Source: Hippophae tibetana
Lineage: Eukaryota > Streptophyta > Magnoliopsida > Rosales > Elaeagnaceae
Reading direction: 5' to 3'
Assembly: GCA_037013495.1 (NCBI GenBank)
Contig: CM072805.1
Location: 16,278,601 to 16,342,600 of the forward strand
DNA length: 64,000 nucleotides
In this document: one piece after another, positions 1-10,868 of the stretch
How the letters are laid out: each line of letters begins with the position of its first letter
Position numbering within the stretch: the first letter of the stretch is position 1
The notes under the pieces: generated by a model
Database searches by the model: none
Told to the model about the DNA's origin: nothing
Seen by the model: the letters and a program-made list of their open reading frames with translations, nothing else
Made by a program: the position numbers and the translations under genes

Positions 1-165
1 AAATTTCTTTTGCAGACTTACAATTAATTCTTAGTAAAAACTTTTGATTTAATAAATCTGATTGAAACTTGGAAATACAAAGTACTATAGAAAGTACTTC
101 CTTTTTGACAATGGAATAATTCTTTTGACAATCATTCCAATGGCCAGACAAATTGAACAATTTTT
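1..165 (-). pseudogene. RNase H remnant of viral copy A, joined to protease region
   Basis: On the minus strand this segment matches positions 17135-17300 of copy B, which lie in the RNase H domain: both contain the words for IVQFV and the following Asn/Ser-rich stretch. It begins directly after the region downstream of the protease, so the whole reverse transcriptase (about 1 kb in copy B) has been deleted here. The junction is near 160-165. The domain runs off the left edge of the window. Confidence 0.75.
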
Positions 166-746
166 TCATTATCATCTTGAATTTGTAGTTCTTTCTCAGC
201 AGTATGAAATTGAACCCTAGTTTTGAGATAGAGAAGGTCCTTTTCCCTATGATTAATAAGGACAGAAATCTTTTTTGAAGAGATAGAATGTGTTTTGATG
301 AGATTAAGGTCTCTGGTTTTTGGTTCTTCGATGAAGGGGAAGCTGAAGGCTTCTCTTCCGATTTTGAAGGTAATCCTATCATATTTGACAAGATATGGGG
401 TAATAATATCCATAAAGGGAGTTCCTAGTATGATTTGGTAGCCTATACCAGAAACTATTACGAATAGAGTCTTAATAAGGTATAATCCTTTCAGAATCAA
501 TACCTGGGTTTTTCCAATAATATCCATACGAGATTTATTGGCAGAGTTCAGTTGTTCTTCAGTTGCTTTGTAAAAGCTTCTAGGGACAATTGATGGTTTG
601 ATGCAATTAAGATCAACACTTGTATCAAACAAGGCTATGACCTCAAGTTTTGAGTCATTAGGGAAAACTAAGATTATATTAATCTTGTACTTCTTAGTGG
701 TAATTTTTCTTAACTTTTGAAGAATATTTTTAGGAATTTTCTCCAT
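162..746 (-). pseudogene. Aspartic protease domain of viral copy A
   Basis: The open segment carries a retropepsin-like domain: a strand ending in ALFDT followed by SVDLNC (the catalytic loop), then a later ILGTPFMD segment typical of the second half of the fold. The normal third active-site residue, glycine, is Ser here, so the enzyme is probably dead. Copies B and C have Arg and a stop codon at the same position. In the virus family the protease matures the polyprotein and lies between the zinc knuckle and the reverse transcriptase. Here it follows a coiled-coil-like segment and runs straight into RNase H. Confidence 0.8.
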
Positions 747-790
747 ATTTTTAAGTTCTTGATTTAGTGTAAGTTCATCGTCAGAATCAC

Positions 791-1033
791 TTACATAAGT
801 TGATGATTTATCTTCAGTTTTATTAAGTATTTCGAACTTAATATCCTGTTTTTTTTTTCTCTAAGCTGGTGGAGTTCTAGCTTAATAGTTTTGATTTCTG
901 TTTTTAAGTCTTGAATTTGACTTGTTGGTTTGATAATTGTTTTCTTGCGTTCTGGAACAACAGTGAGGTTGTAATAGCCCGTGTTGGTTTTTGGAAGTTC
1001 AGAATTCTTTTTTAATGGTTGTGATTTAGCCAA
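791..1033 (-). pseudogene. Linker between zinc knuckle and protease, viral copy A
   Basis: A charged Lys/Glu/Leu-rich segment (a run such as LKTEIKTIKLELHQLREK) likely forms a short coiled coil between the zinc knuckle and the protease. The same segment occurs at about 15290-15480 in copy B and 22182-22550 in copy C, so it belongs to the viral polyprotein. No catalytic function is expected. The frame is broken on both sides. Confidence 0.65.
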
Positions 1034-1289
1034 AGATGTAGTTAGGTATTCTACATATAATTTGGTTATTGATGGATCATTTAACTTAAGGATTTTATCT
1101 TGATGTTGTTCATCTTCTTACTTAGTTAATACATTAATATTTTTACTAGAGGAATCTGAATTACTGCATCATCTTGGGGATTTGATTCTTTTTCTGTCCA
1201 TTGTTCAAACTCAGATGATAAAGATGTATCTACCCTTAAGGCAAATATTTTGTCAAAGGTGTCTTCTTCAAGTTTTAATTCATGAAGTT

Positions 1290-2336
1290 TTTTAAACATT
1301 TTGCAATAATTAGCAGTGTGACCTTTCTGGCCACATTTATAACATTTAAAATCCTTAAAGTTTTTAAAGGGGTTTTTTATGCTGTTTTGACTCCTTATTA
1401 AAATTTCTTTTACAAGGTTTGTTATAAAAATTCATTTTTTTTCAAAGAATGGTTTTCTGGATTTTGAAAACGTCTTATAAGTTTTATGAGTTTTCTTATA
1501 AGATTTTGAAATTTCTTTACTACAAGTTCCCTCACAAGTTTTTTTAATAGAGAGATCGTCATCAAACTGTTTGCGAAATGATCCAATTTCATTTGTTTTT
1601 GGATTTTCAAATGTTGGCATATTTGAAGACCCTGATTTTGAGAAAAACTGATCAATTGGCCGTAGGTTAATTGATCATATGGGATGATGTGATTCCCATA
1701 AGTTTCTTGAATTTTGTTTTTGGTTTTCTCACCTAAGAGGGGAGGAAGTCCTGCTAGGAATTTCTCCTTTCATAATGGTTGAAAGAGTCATCTCTTAACA
1801 TAACTCTAGACATAAATGTAGTTTTATAGTTTTGAAAATTTCTCATCTCCCTACATTTTATGTTGGAAAGAAGATCAACATTTTTTCTTTTAAATGGGAT
1901 AGATCCCCATGAAATGGTGTGTTATGATAAAGAGTAATGTGGAGACTGCATCCTGTATAAGAGCTGATCAAGTATCGGTATGCCACACTCATCAGTCAAT
2001 ATCACATTGTAGATATCTGACTATTATTTTTTTGAAAGATGATGATCCCACCATCCTTTTCGTTGGCCTGAAAAGCCAGCTATTATAATTCAATAACTAT
2101 TTTATTAGTTTTACCAATTTGGGTTTTATAAGCATTGGAAGCCATGGTCATCTATTGCAAGATATTTAATATCTTATGATTAGTCATTCCATTAATGTTC
2201 CAAACATAGAAGATGCGTTGTACTTAGATTGGATTCCCCAACTAGGTTGGGTACCTATGGTATGAGGGTACCTAACTATGCTAGGTTCTTGCCAAGCTAG
2301 TTTTTGAATGTGAGGAGTTGGTTTAGAAAGTGTTTC
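1290..2336 (-). pseudogene. Capsid and CCHC zinc-knuckle region of viral copy A
   Basis: Read on the minus strand, 2200-1780 matches the capsid-like part of copy B (LNILQ, stop, MTMASNAYKTQIG) and is followed by a Lys-rich basic stretch (1655-1422). A zinc knuckle with spacing C-x2-C-x4-H-x4-C lies at 1344-1303 (CYKCGQKGHTANYC). In pararetroviruses this knuckle binds the viral RNA during assembly. The region is split by stops and frameshifts. One stop (TAG at 2154-2152) sits at the same codon as a TAA in copy B. Confidence 0.75.
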
Positions 2337-3380
2337 CTAGGAACTATCCTCAGATGATATATCAGATCCTAGTTTACTAAGAATACTAAGATCCTGTAAT
2401 AGTTTTTGGGTTGATTTTGAAGTCAATGGTGATTCAGGAACAACTAGTCCTATTTTGTTTGAAAATTGATCTTCTAATTGGGACCTATGGGTATTATTCC
2501 AATTTTGAAGTTTTTCAAATTTTGATGTTATTTCTTCCTGGGCTGGTTTGGAGACTTGGAAGAGTTTGAAGATAGGGTTCTTAACCTTACTATCTATGGT
2601 TTGATAAGAGGTAGGAAGAATATCTATTCTTAGATTTTTCTCTATCCTAATGAGTTGTTTACCTAAAGTATTTAGGTTGATGTTTGTAAAATTATTTTGG
2701 GGGTTCTTTAAAGGAAATGATTCTACCTGATTATCCTGGTAAAGAATGGTAATTGGTCTTAGTGGAGGATGTTCTACTTCAATTGAACCATTCGGAGTTT
2801 CCCATATGGGTAACTTCTTTTTAATATTAACCATGTTAATTGTTTTAACTGGTTCATCATTTTCTTCTAGTAGCCTTTCAAAGTCAGCTTCAGTGACTTC
2901 ACTAGGACTAATTTTTGAAAAGGTTTTGAGTTGTGGAGTTATAGCTATTGGTTTTCTAGCTAAAGACCCTACTGGTTCATCTTCTAAGTGCATATCGAAG
3001 TTAGATTCTGTAACATCTGAAACACTAATTGATGGGAATATCTTATAATGTGGAACTATAGCTATAGGTTCTATAACTATGGGTTCTTCAATAATGTTGA
3101 CTGGTTTAGGGTCAATTTGAACTATAGGTGTAACTATAGGTTCTGGTTTTGGATCCTCTAAGATAATTGGGTTAGGTTTACCTATTAAGACGATAATGGT
3201 TTAACTGAATCAACATGTTTCACTGAGCTAACTAGTTTAGGGTTAGCTGTTGATGAAGATTCAGGCATGCTATCCTAGGTAAGGGTAACAACGTGATCTG
3301 GTAATGTTTCTACTGGTTTAGGTTTTGACCTATGTGCCCTAGTTGTATTTTTTTTATATGCCTAAACCTTTGGTTTTCCT
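2337..3380 (-). pseudogene. Proline/acidic linker region of viral polyprotein, copy A
   Basis: A low-complexity segment with repeated Pro, Ile, Glu and Thr (for example PIAIT, VEHPPLRPI) that separates the movement-protein part from the capsid part. The clearest open run is 2993-2337. Copy B has the same segment at about 12800-13890. The run ends at a TAG (2339-2337) that is also present in copy B at 13889-13891. No enzymatic motif is seen; it is probably a flexible spacer. Confidence 0.6.
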
Positions 3381-3382
3381 AA

Positions 3383-4648
3383 CTAGTCCAAAAATTCCAC
3401 ATTTTTGTTATGTTCTCTAACGTAACGCTCATATTTCCTAAAGCAACTTGCCCTAGAACATTCTGAGTGTGTTTTAAAGAACCAATGTTTAATTCTTTTG
3501 TTATATGGAAAATTCAAATCTATACGTAGGATTTCTATGTTCCATAATTCGTCTCCATCCATTGTTAATACATTTAACTCATTCATCCTAACATTTTGGC
3601 TAGGTAATAAGATTGAGTTGGTGATTCGCTCTTCTTAGAATTTTCAACAGTGTAAATTGGTTTGGGTACTGGTATACTATAGTCTAATCCTTTGAGTTTT
3701 GTCTTCCTAAGGATATCTGAGGTTGATAACCTAGGGTTTGATTTGAATAGTAGATCCATAGATGAAAATTCAGAGGCACTCGATGAGCATCTCATTGATG
3801 AAGATCTATTAAAACCTAATTCAATATTTCCATTTTTATATCTTATTATTTCCGAAGTTCTATATGTTGTACAAGTTCTTTTGGTTGATGGGTTTCAGAC
3901 TCTGGCTGGGAAATTTCTTTCAGAAACTATCTATATGTGACTACAACATTATCCCAACTTATTGGCCTAGGAATAGTAATATTTGATCTAGACAAATCAA
4001 TTTTTAACAACATAGTTTCTCCTTTCTCGGAGTTATGAGTATTTCTAGTGTCCCACGTGGATGTCAAAATCTTGTAATGAACCCTATATAATAAAGCTAC
4101 TGGAATTGCTCCTGGTCAAATTTTAATATTATGAGTTTGGATTTGAAGTGTTAATGTTTTTAATATTTGGATATCTTTTAAAGATACTATGATATTTGGG
4201 AAACAATTAAAAGATATTGGTCCTAAGCCTAAGCCTATTTCTACCATACCTAATAATGATTCCTTAAAATATGATAATCTAGCATCTCTTAGGATTGCCA
4301 AAATTAATGAACTTAACCCTAAACAGGTTAAGGGTCTTAATCCAATTTGGACTAAGCTGAAATGAACATATTTGAAATGTTTACCAGAATTTTTTGTAAT
4401 ATTTCCTTTGAAATAAGTTGAAGATCTCTTTCTTCAATTTTAATGATGTAATCAATTTTAAAAAGATTCATCATCTTTGATTGATAAATTTCATTTTTAT
4501 TGATCTTTGGAATCTTCCAACGATCAATAGAATTTTGAAAATTTTCAATAGTAACTTCGTTACTATTAGTAATGTAAGACTTCTTTGAAGAAGATGATGA
4601 AATTTTGTTTAATAATGGTGATGATGCTGAAAAGCTTTGTTTTGACAT
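3383..4648 (-). pseudogene. Movement-protein region (polyprotein N terminus) of viral copy A
   Basis: The polyprotein probably starts at 4648 with MSKQSF. The segment 4301-4116 contains LRDARL, SLLG and GLGPISFNCFPN, which I recognise as the conserved core of caulimovirid 30K-type movement proteins (transport of virus through plasmodesmata). Further on (3795-3383) are a Ser-rich segment and a conserved Cys/Arg block containing RASCFRKYERYV, also present in copy B. Several frameshifts separate these pieces. The matching copy-B parts are 10469-10868 and 11930-12803. Confidence 0.7.
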
Positions 4649-4659
4649 ATTTAATTTTT

Positions 4660-5142
4660 AAATAAAAACTTGTAAACTTATATGGAAAACTAATCATCAT
4701 TATATCATGTATAGCATAGTAAATATGATTCTTAACATATAAATTGCAATCTACTAATACCAAGCAAGATACAAGAATATAATCATGAAATTTGAGTCAT
4801 GGAATTATATTAAATAAATCATACATGAAACATTTAACATTTATTTTCTCGTTATAAATCTTTCATATAATATGCTTGACTTATCTCAACTTATAATTAA
4901 ATAGGTCGTTTACTAAACACGGGTAGGTATAAGGAATTATTGCCCTTAGTGCCAACACATGGCTTAAAAGGGACTTATTACCCTTCGTCCAGATTGAATG
5001 CATAAATGCAGCACCTTACTTATTCTCTTATAAGTAAATCCTTAAATCATACATATCATATTCCACATTTAGAACAATACTTATGAATTTAACTACTCAA
5101 TGTATTAATCAATTTAATGTAACTCCTTGACTTTGATACCAT
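4660..5142 (-). promoter_or_regulatory. Viral leader of copy A with primer-binding site
   Basis: On the minus strand the sequence TGGTATCAAAGTC (5141-5129) is close to the complement of initiator tRNA-Met (TGGTATCAGAGC), the primer site that marks nucleotide 1 of caulimovirid genomes. The following leader shares blocks with 10100-10280 of copy B (GGGTTATAAGTCCC-like, GGCAATAATTCCTTATA and AAACGACC words in the same order). This fixes the 5' end of copy A and its orientation. Confidence 0.65.
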
Positions 5143-5222
5143 AATGTCTAAAAAATTTCACGAATTAAAACTTGAAGTAGACATTTTTTCCAAAATATCT
5201 ACCTTAAGAAACATGAGCGTTA
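5143..5222 (+). other. Two short viral polyprotein scraps abutting the copy-A primer site
   Basis: Positions 5143-5205 repeat, in plus orientation, the segment just after the zinc knuckle of copy B (14958-15015, beginning ATGTCTAAAAAATTTCACG). It is followed directly by GAAACATGAGCGTTAT, which matches copy B near 12641-12657, about 2.3 kb away in the viral genome. Two distant viral segments are therefore joined back to back at the copy-A 5' end. This is a rearrangement scar, not a gene. Confidence 0.6.
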
Positions 5223-5247
5223 TCAATAGAGGAAATCATATCAATCA

Positions 5248-5248
5248 T

Positions 5249-5283
<35 letters not shown>
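5248..5283. repeat. (TA)n microsatellite
   Basis: An uninterrupted run of about 18 TA units between the viral scraps and the CACTA element. Confidence 0.9.
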
Positions 5284-5287
<4 letters not shown>

Positions 5288-5394
5288 TTGATTAATACAT
5301 GCAGTAGTTAATATTCATTAGTATTGTTCTCTATGTTTCCAAAACATCCATCTCTCCACTACTACAAAAAGGGGTATATAAGTCGATGTCTAAA

Positions 5395-5716
5395 GTCGGT
5401 TTTTTGTAAAAACCGACTTTGAATGAATTTAAAGTCGGTTGTCCACGTCAACCGACGCTACGTTACGTGGATAGCGTCGGTTGTCCACGTCAACCGACGC
5501 TACGTTACGTGGATAGCGTCGGTTGTCCACGTCAACCGACGCTATCCACGTAACGTAGCGTCGGTTGACGTGGACAACCGACGCTATCCACGTAACGTAG
5601 CGTCGGTTGACGTGGACAACCGATGCTATCCACGTAACGTAGCGTCGGTTGACGTGGACAACCGACGCTATCCACGTAACATAGCGTCGATTGACGTGGA
5701 CAACCGACGCTATCCA
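5395..5716. repeat. 5' subterminal repeat array of CACTA 1
   Basis: Alternating direct and inverted copies of a module built on GCGTCGGTTG(T/A)C and CCACGTCAACCGACGC, about 40-54 bp apart, linked by TATCCACGTAACGTA spacers. Such arrays are the binding sites of the element's own regulatory protein in En/Spm elements. The inverted copies let the region fold into hairpins. Translated runs across it are repeat artefacts. Confidence 0.85.
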
Positions 5717-6685
5717 CCTAATATATGCCCTAACATCTCATTTAGTACGCAGATTTCCAGTTTTCGATCTGCTTCTTCCTCTCCTTTCCTCACTCGAGTC
5801 ACTTTTCTCCCACAATCTTAACCGTGCGCCACCTTCGTTCTACATTTCCGGCCACCTCCAACCACCATTTGAACGGACGTTTGTAAGTTTTCTCTTCTCA
5901 CAATATTATCTGTCAGTTCTTCTTTTTTTAATAGCAAAATGTTAAAATCTGCGTATGGGTATTCCATTGATTAATTCCCGAAATATGAATGTTCTTATGT
6001 CTTAATTTGGAGTGCAATATTTCGTGCAGTAGAACCAAATAATTCTTTATTTCATTTTTAATAAAATGGGATGATCCAAGGCTGATCTTAACTTATATAA
6101 GTATGAGTTAAAAACCGGAGGTTGTGATAATTTGTAAAATACATATGCTTGTGACAAGTAGGATAAATCAAAAAGGGTTTGTGATCTATTATTATTAATA
6201 TTACCAAGTGACTTTTTTATAGTCGAAATAAAGTGAACAACGTTTAATTTGTGCTAATTTATCAGCGTGTAGATGTATTTCGTTAATCGAACAGCGTATT
6301 TTTGTATAAATTTTTGATTTAGTTATGTTTTTTTGTTTGCTTGTAATAATAATGTTTGAATTATTACTTGTATGTATTCAATAATATGTGAAATGTTTTG
6401 TGGGTTTGCGTGGATAAATTTATACGTATAATTAATATTACTTTGTAATTATGATATAGTAACATGCTTAGAAATTAGAATCAACCGCGTGATTGGTTTT
6501 TATATATATATTCATGAAACATGAACTGCTTATTTTTTAATTTGTATATAAATGGTTTTGTAAAATGATTAAAATGATAACTATTTTGCATTATGTATGT
6601 TTTGATATATATTCTAATAATTAGGAAATTTATATATAATAATACATAATTAAGTAATATGTTTAATTAATGTCATTAATAGAAA

Positions 6686-8224
6686 ATGGACAAATCTTGG
6701 ATGTCAAAGTGTAGAATTGAGCAAGACTATATTTCTGGAGTTGAAAGTTTCATGGAATTTGCTTGTAGAACTAGTAATACTAGAAGTAGTATGATTCGAT
6801 GCCCATGCGTTAAATGTAAAAATGAGCGATTTCATGAATTTGATGAGGTTAAGTATCACCTTATCCGTAATGGTATTCTATTGAGCTATAAATGTTGGTA
6901 TTATCATGGAGAAAATATTGATAATACTCATGGAGAAAAGTATAATAAGAATGTGGGTGGATTACATACATCATATCATAATGTACAGACAGAAAATATG
7001 TTTCGTGGTGTTGAAGATGAATTACGCGGGGATGATCCCGAAACCTTTAATAAACTTATAGAAGATGCCGAAAAACCGTTGTATCCAAAATGCAAAAAAT
7101 ACACTAAGATGTCAGGATTGGTTCATTTGTACAATGTCAAGGCAAAACATGGTTTTTCTGACAAGGGATTCACAGAATTACTAACTCTACTAGTCGATAT
7201 GTTTCCTGAGGGTATTGAATTGCCATCTTCAATGTATGAAGTGAAGAAATCTCTTAGTCGATTTGGCATGGAATATCATAAGATTCACGCTTGTCCTAAT
7301 GATTGCATTCTTTATAGAAAAGAATATGAGACATTACATGATTGTCCTATGTGTAAAGAATCGAGATGGAAGCATGGTACAAATGATACAACACATAAGA
7401 AAGGCGTGCCTGCAAAGGTTCTTTGGTACTTTCCTCCGATCCCTCGCTTTCAAAGGTTGTTCAATAGTAAATATACATCAAAGATGTTGACTTGGCATTC
7501 AGATAATCGATCTGATGATGGGGTGCTACGTCATCCTTGTGATTCTCCAAATTGGAAAGTAGTAGATAATTTATCTCCTCAATTTTCATCTGATCTGCGC
7601 AATCTGCGTCTTGCCATTGCTGCTGATGGAATTAATCCACATAGTTCCCTCAGTAGTAGATATAGTTGTTGGCCAGTAATTATGGTAACATACAACCTTC
7701 CTCCCTGGTTGTGTATGAAAAGAAAATTCATGATGTTAACATTATTGATCTCAGGACCGAAACAACCTGGTGTTGATATTGATGTATATTTGCAGCCTCT
7801 GATAGATGATTTAAAGACGTTGTGGAATGATGGTGTAAATGTTTACGATGCATATAAAGAAGAATACTTTAACTTGAAGGGGGTTCTTTTATGGACAATT
7901 AATGATTTTCCTGCCTATGGAAACTTATCAGGACATGCAACAAAAGGTTACAAGGGATGTCCTATATGTAGTGATGGAACTTCTGCAAAGTATCTTGTTC
8001 ACGGACGAAAGATGTCTTATAGAAAACATAGGAGATTTTTGCCATCTGGACACAAGTTTAGATACCAAAAGAAACCGTTCGATGGTGAAGAAGATCATGA
8101 TCATGCAACTCGACCTTTGCGAGGTATTGAGATATTAAGGCAATTGAATGGGATGACATTCAAACGATATGGAAAGATGAAAAAAAAAACTCACCAAGTC
8201 TGGGAAACGAAGGAGGTCAACTAA
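6686..8224 (+). pseudogene. CACTA transposase, N-terminal part (Transpos_assoc and Transposase_21)
   Basis: The 512-residue frame starts at the typical MDKSWM. Residues of roughly 3-75 form the transposase-associated domain with a CPCVKC cysteine cluster. The region after about residue 170 is the En/Spm transposase catalytic domain, with DCPMCK, a long AADGINPHS segment holding a candidate catalytic Asp, a GPKQPGVDIDVYLQPL segment and NDFPAYGNLSG. This enzyme cuts and joins the CACTA ends. The frame stops at 8222-8224, shortly after a run of ten A (8180-8189), where it loses register with the downstream frame. The usual protein continues through this point, so I call it one gene with a single-step frameshift. 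Confidence 0.9.
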
Positions 8225-9236
8225 TGAAATTGGTGAAAATGAAAAAGATTTTGAACCGAATGGTTGTTGGAAAAAAAAATCAATATTTTGGGAATTGCCT
8301 TATTGGAAAGACCTACACATTCGTCACATCTTAGATGTCATGCACATTGAGAAGAATGTATGTGAAAGCTTGATTGGCACTTTACTTAATATACCTGGAA
8401 AAACAAAGGATGGCATTAAAGCAAGATTGGATTTAAAGAAACTAGGCATACGACCTGAATTGGAACCAAGGGTGGAAAATGATAAGAATCGAACATACTT
8501 GCCACCAGCATCATATACAATGTCAACAAAAGAGAAGGATGTGTTTTGTAAATGTTTGGAAGGTGTGAAAGTTCCTGATGGTTACTCATCCAACTTAAGA
8601 AATTTTGTGTCTATCACCGATAAGAGACTGTATGGATTGAAATCACATGACTGTCATATCTTAATGCAACAGTTATTACCAGTTGCTATTAGATCAATTC
8701 TTCCAAAACATGTTCGAATATCAATAATTCGGCTATGTTCATTCTTCAATACCATATGCAAGAAATCTATATCAATTGGCGAGTTAAATTCTTTACAGAA
8801 AGAAATTGTAGAAACTTTGTGTCTAATTGAAAAATATTTTCCTCCTTCTTTCTTCGATATAATGATTCACTTATGTGTTCATTTAGTTCGAGAGGTTCAA
8901 TTATGTGGTCCTACTTACTTAAGGTGGATGTATCCTTTTGAGAGATATATGCAAGTCCTTAAAGGATATGTAAATAATAGATATAGACCTGAAGGATGCA
9001 TGGTGGAATGCTACATTGCTGAAGAGGCCATTGAGTTTTGTTCTGAATACTTTAGTGGTTGCACTGAAATTGGGAATCCTACGCACAAGTTATTCTTAGA
9101 ACGTCACATGATCCAAGTAGGTAACCCTATGCTTGGTGGAAGTAAGAAATTATTTATTGATCGCACTCGATGGGAAAAAGCACACCGAATCATTTTGGTA
9201 AATAATAACGAGGCACAACCGTACATAGAGTAAGTG
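8190..9236 (+). pseudogene. CACTA transposase, C-terminal part with DUF4218
   Basis: Directly after the A run the third frame is open without a start codon and reads through a basic segment, then SIFWELPYWKDL and LDVMHIEKNVCESLIGTLLN, the standard continuation of CACTA transposases. Residues of about 130-250 carry DUF4218 (LRNFVSITDKRL, LPKHVR and LRWMYPFERYM words). It ends at 9234-9236 without the DUF4216 segment that often follows, so the C terminus is short or on a lost exon. It is the second half of the gene at 6686, not a separate gene. Confidence 0.88.
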
Positions 9237-9727
9237 ATGTTCATTGTTTCATCTTTTATTTAACTATTAATGATGATATATAACTTCATATATAGACAAA
9301 TGATTAATAATGCTAATATGAGTTCATCGAATGTCGTTGTACGTGCTAATCTCAATAATGATTTAATTTCTTCCTTCGTACGTATGAAGTTTATACTACT
9401 TTTTTGATGTATGTTTTACGTGCTCATGTATGTAGGAGAATATTTGTTATATGGATCAGCCTTTTTTCCCATAATGCTTGTGAAGGCCAATCAAGATTCT
9501 ACGCCAACCAAGCTTACTCGATGGCATAATTTGACGACATTATTTTATTTGTAATTGAAGTTATTTATATGCATTATTTGATTTTGTAATAAATTTAATT
9601 ATTAAGTCATTAAATATATTTATATTGTTAATTATTCAGTATTATTATTTATATTTTAGTGTTTTTATGTTATTTATATATACTATTATACGAAAAATAA
9701 AATTAAAAATTAATATAAATAAAATGT
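9237..9727. other. AT-rich 3' part of CACTA 1, no gene recognised
   Basis: No convincing coding region is visible. A short open stretch near 9436-9550 has no family I recognise. A second CACTA gene (TNPA-like) is not evident. Confidence 0.5.
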
Positions 9728-10040
9728 AGAGTCGGTTCATGGCATGAACCGACTCTACGTGTAGCGTCGGTTCATGCCGTGAACCGACTCTACCTGTAAA
9801 GTCGGTTCATGCCATGAACCAACGCTACGTGTAGAGTCGGTTCATGGCATGAACCGACGCTACACGTAGAGTCGGTTCACGCCATGAACCGACGCTACAC
9901 GTAGAGTCGGTTCACGGCATGAACCGACGCTACACGTAGAGTCGGTTCATGCCATGAACCGACTTTACAATTTAAGTCTCTGAATTTAAAGTCGGTTCAT
10001 ACAACCGACTTTAAATTTGTTTAAAGTCGGTTAAAAACCG
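9728..10040. repeat. 3' subterminal repeat array of CACTA 1
   Basis: About seven copies of a module GAGTCGGTTCATGGCATGAA with its inverse CCGACGCTACACGTA, spaced about 43 bp. The core GTCGGTT is shared with the 5' array, but the rest of the unit differs, so the two arrays evolved separately around one binding core. Confidence 0.85.
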
Positions 10041-10084
10041 ACTTTTATACCCCTTATTGTAGTAGTGCTCCTTTCAGTACTAGC

Positions 10085-10468
10085 TTGTACTAATATGTAT
10101 AACTTAGTTGTTCACTCTAAATAGAAGAGATAAGGTTGCAGTAGAAATGCATTGATCTGGGTGAAGGGTTATAAGTCCCACTTAAGCCGAGGTAATGGCA
10201 TCCAAGGCAATAATTCCTTATAAATACGAGTGGTTTTAGCAAACGACCAAATCTATTAGGTAAGTGTAATAAGTTATAAGTATTCTTATAAGAGATAGAA
10301 CAAGAACTTAAATGTTAAATACTTCATGCATTGATTATCTAAAAAAATTCCATGACTCAAATTAATAGACTGCAATTTATCTGTTAAGAATCATATTTAC
10401 CATGTTGTTCATATTATGTTGATGGATTAGTTTTCATATATTCTTATATTACCAATACTAACGAAGTT
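10085..10468 (+). promoter_or_regulatory. Viral leader of copy B
   Basis: This shares ordered blocks with the copy-A leader, including GGGTTATAAGTCCC, GGCAATAATTCCTTATAAA and AAACGACC. The primer-binding site seen in copy A is not recognisable here, so the extreme 5' end seems lost or diverged next to the CACTA insertion. Confidence 0.55.
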
Positions 10469-10868
10469 ACTATTGAAAATTTTGAAAATATTGATCGTTG
10501 GAAAGTTCCAAATATCAATAAGAATCAAATTTATCAAACAAAGATGATGAATCTTTTCAAAACAGATTACATCATTAAAACTAAAGAAAGAGATCTTCAA
10601 CTTTCATTACCTTTTGAATCAATCCAACTTCTTTCAAAAGAATCATTACAAAGGCATTTTGATAAAAAGTTCAAGTATGTCCATATAGGCCTAGTCAAGA
10701 TTGGATTAAGACCTTTAACCCGATTAGGGTTAAGCTCATCAATACTAGCAGTCTTAAGGGATGCTAGATTAACAGATTTCAATGAATCTTTATTAGGAAC
10801 GGTAGAAACAGGTTTAGGTTTAGGACCTATATCTTTTAACTGCTTTTCAAATATAGTAGTATCAATTA
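10469..10868 (+). pseudogene. Movement-protein region of viral copy B, first part
   Basis: The open run includes LGLSSSILAVLRDARL, ESLLGTVETGLGLGPI and FNCFSN, the conserved core of the caulimovirid movement protein, and aligns with copy A 4520-4180. At about 10868 viral sequence stops abruptly inside the core and LTR sequence begins; the continuous reading to 10963 is chance read-through into the LTR. Confidence 0.75.

Larger units (their letters stand above)
1..5142 (-). other. Endogenous caulimovirid (pararetrovirus) copy A, decayed and RT-deleted
   Basis: Read on the minus strand this block has the order of a plant pararetrovirus genome: tRNA-Met-type primer site (about 5141-5129), leader, movement-protein region, proline-rich linker, capsid region, CCHC zinc knuckle, aspartic protease and RNase H. 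The reverse transcriptase that should lie between protease and RNase H is missing. The reading frame is broken many times. Copies B and C in this window give close homologues, which supports every domain call. The gene order and the movement-protein motifs resemble florendoviruses, but genus assignment is inference. The copy continues beyond position 1. No functional virus is implied. Confidence 0.85.
5357..10067 (+). mobile_element. CACTA (En/Spm-type) DNA transposon 1, nearly complete
   Basis: The left end reads CACTACTACAAAAAGGGGTA and the right end is its near-perfect inverse (TACCCCTTATTGTAGTAGTG). The element is 4711 bp and is flanked by a perfect 3-bp duplication, CTC, at 5354-5356 and 10068-10070. 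Long subterminal repeat arrays lie at both ends, and an En/Spm-type transposase occupies the middle in plus orientation. It sits between the 5' ends of viral copies A and B. The transposase frame is broken once, so the copy is probably inactive unless that break is a sequencing error in a homopolymer. Confidence 0.95.

Noticed and set aside
5423..5821. Repetitive frames on both strands that looked like a repeat protein, and the array as a CRISPR-like structure.
   Set aside because: The repeats are palindromic subterminal modules of a CACTA element with proper ends; units are of uneven spacing, spacers are not unique, and the genome is a plant.
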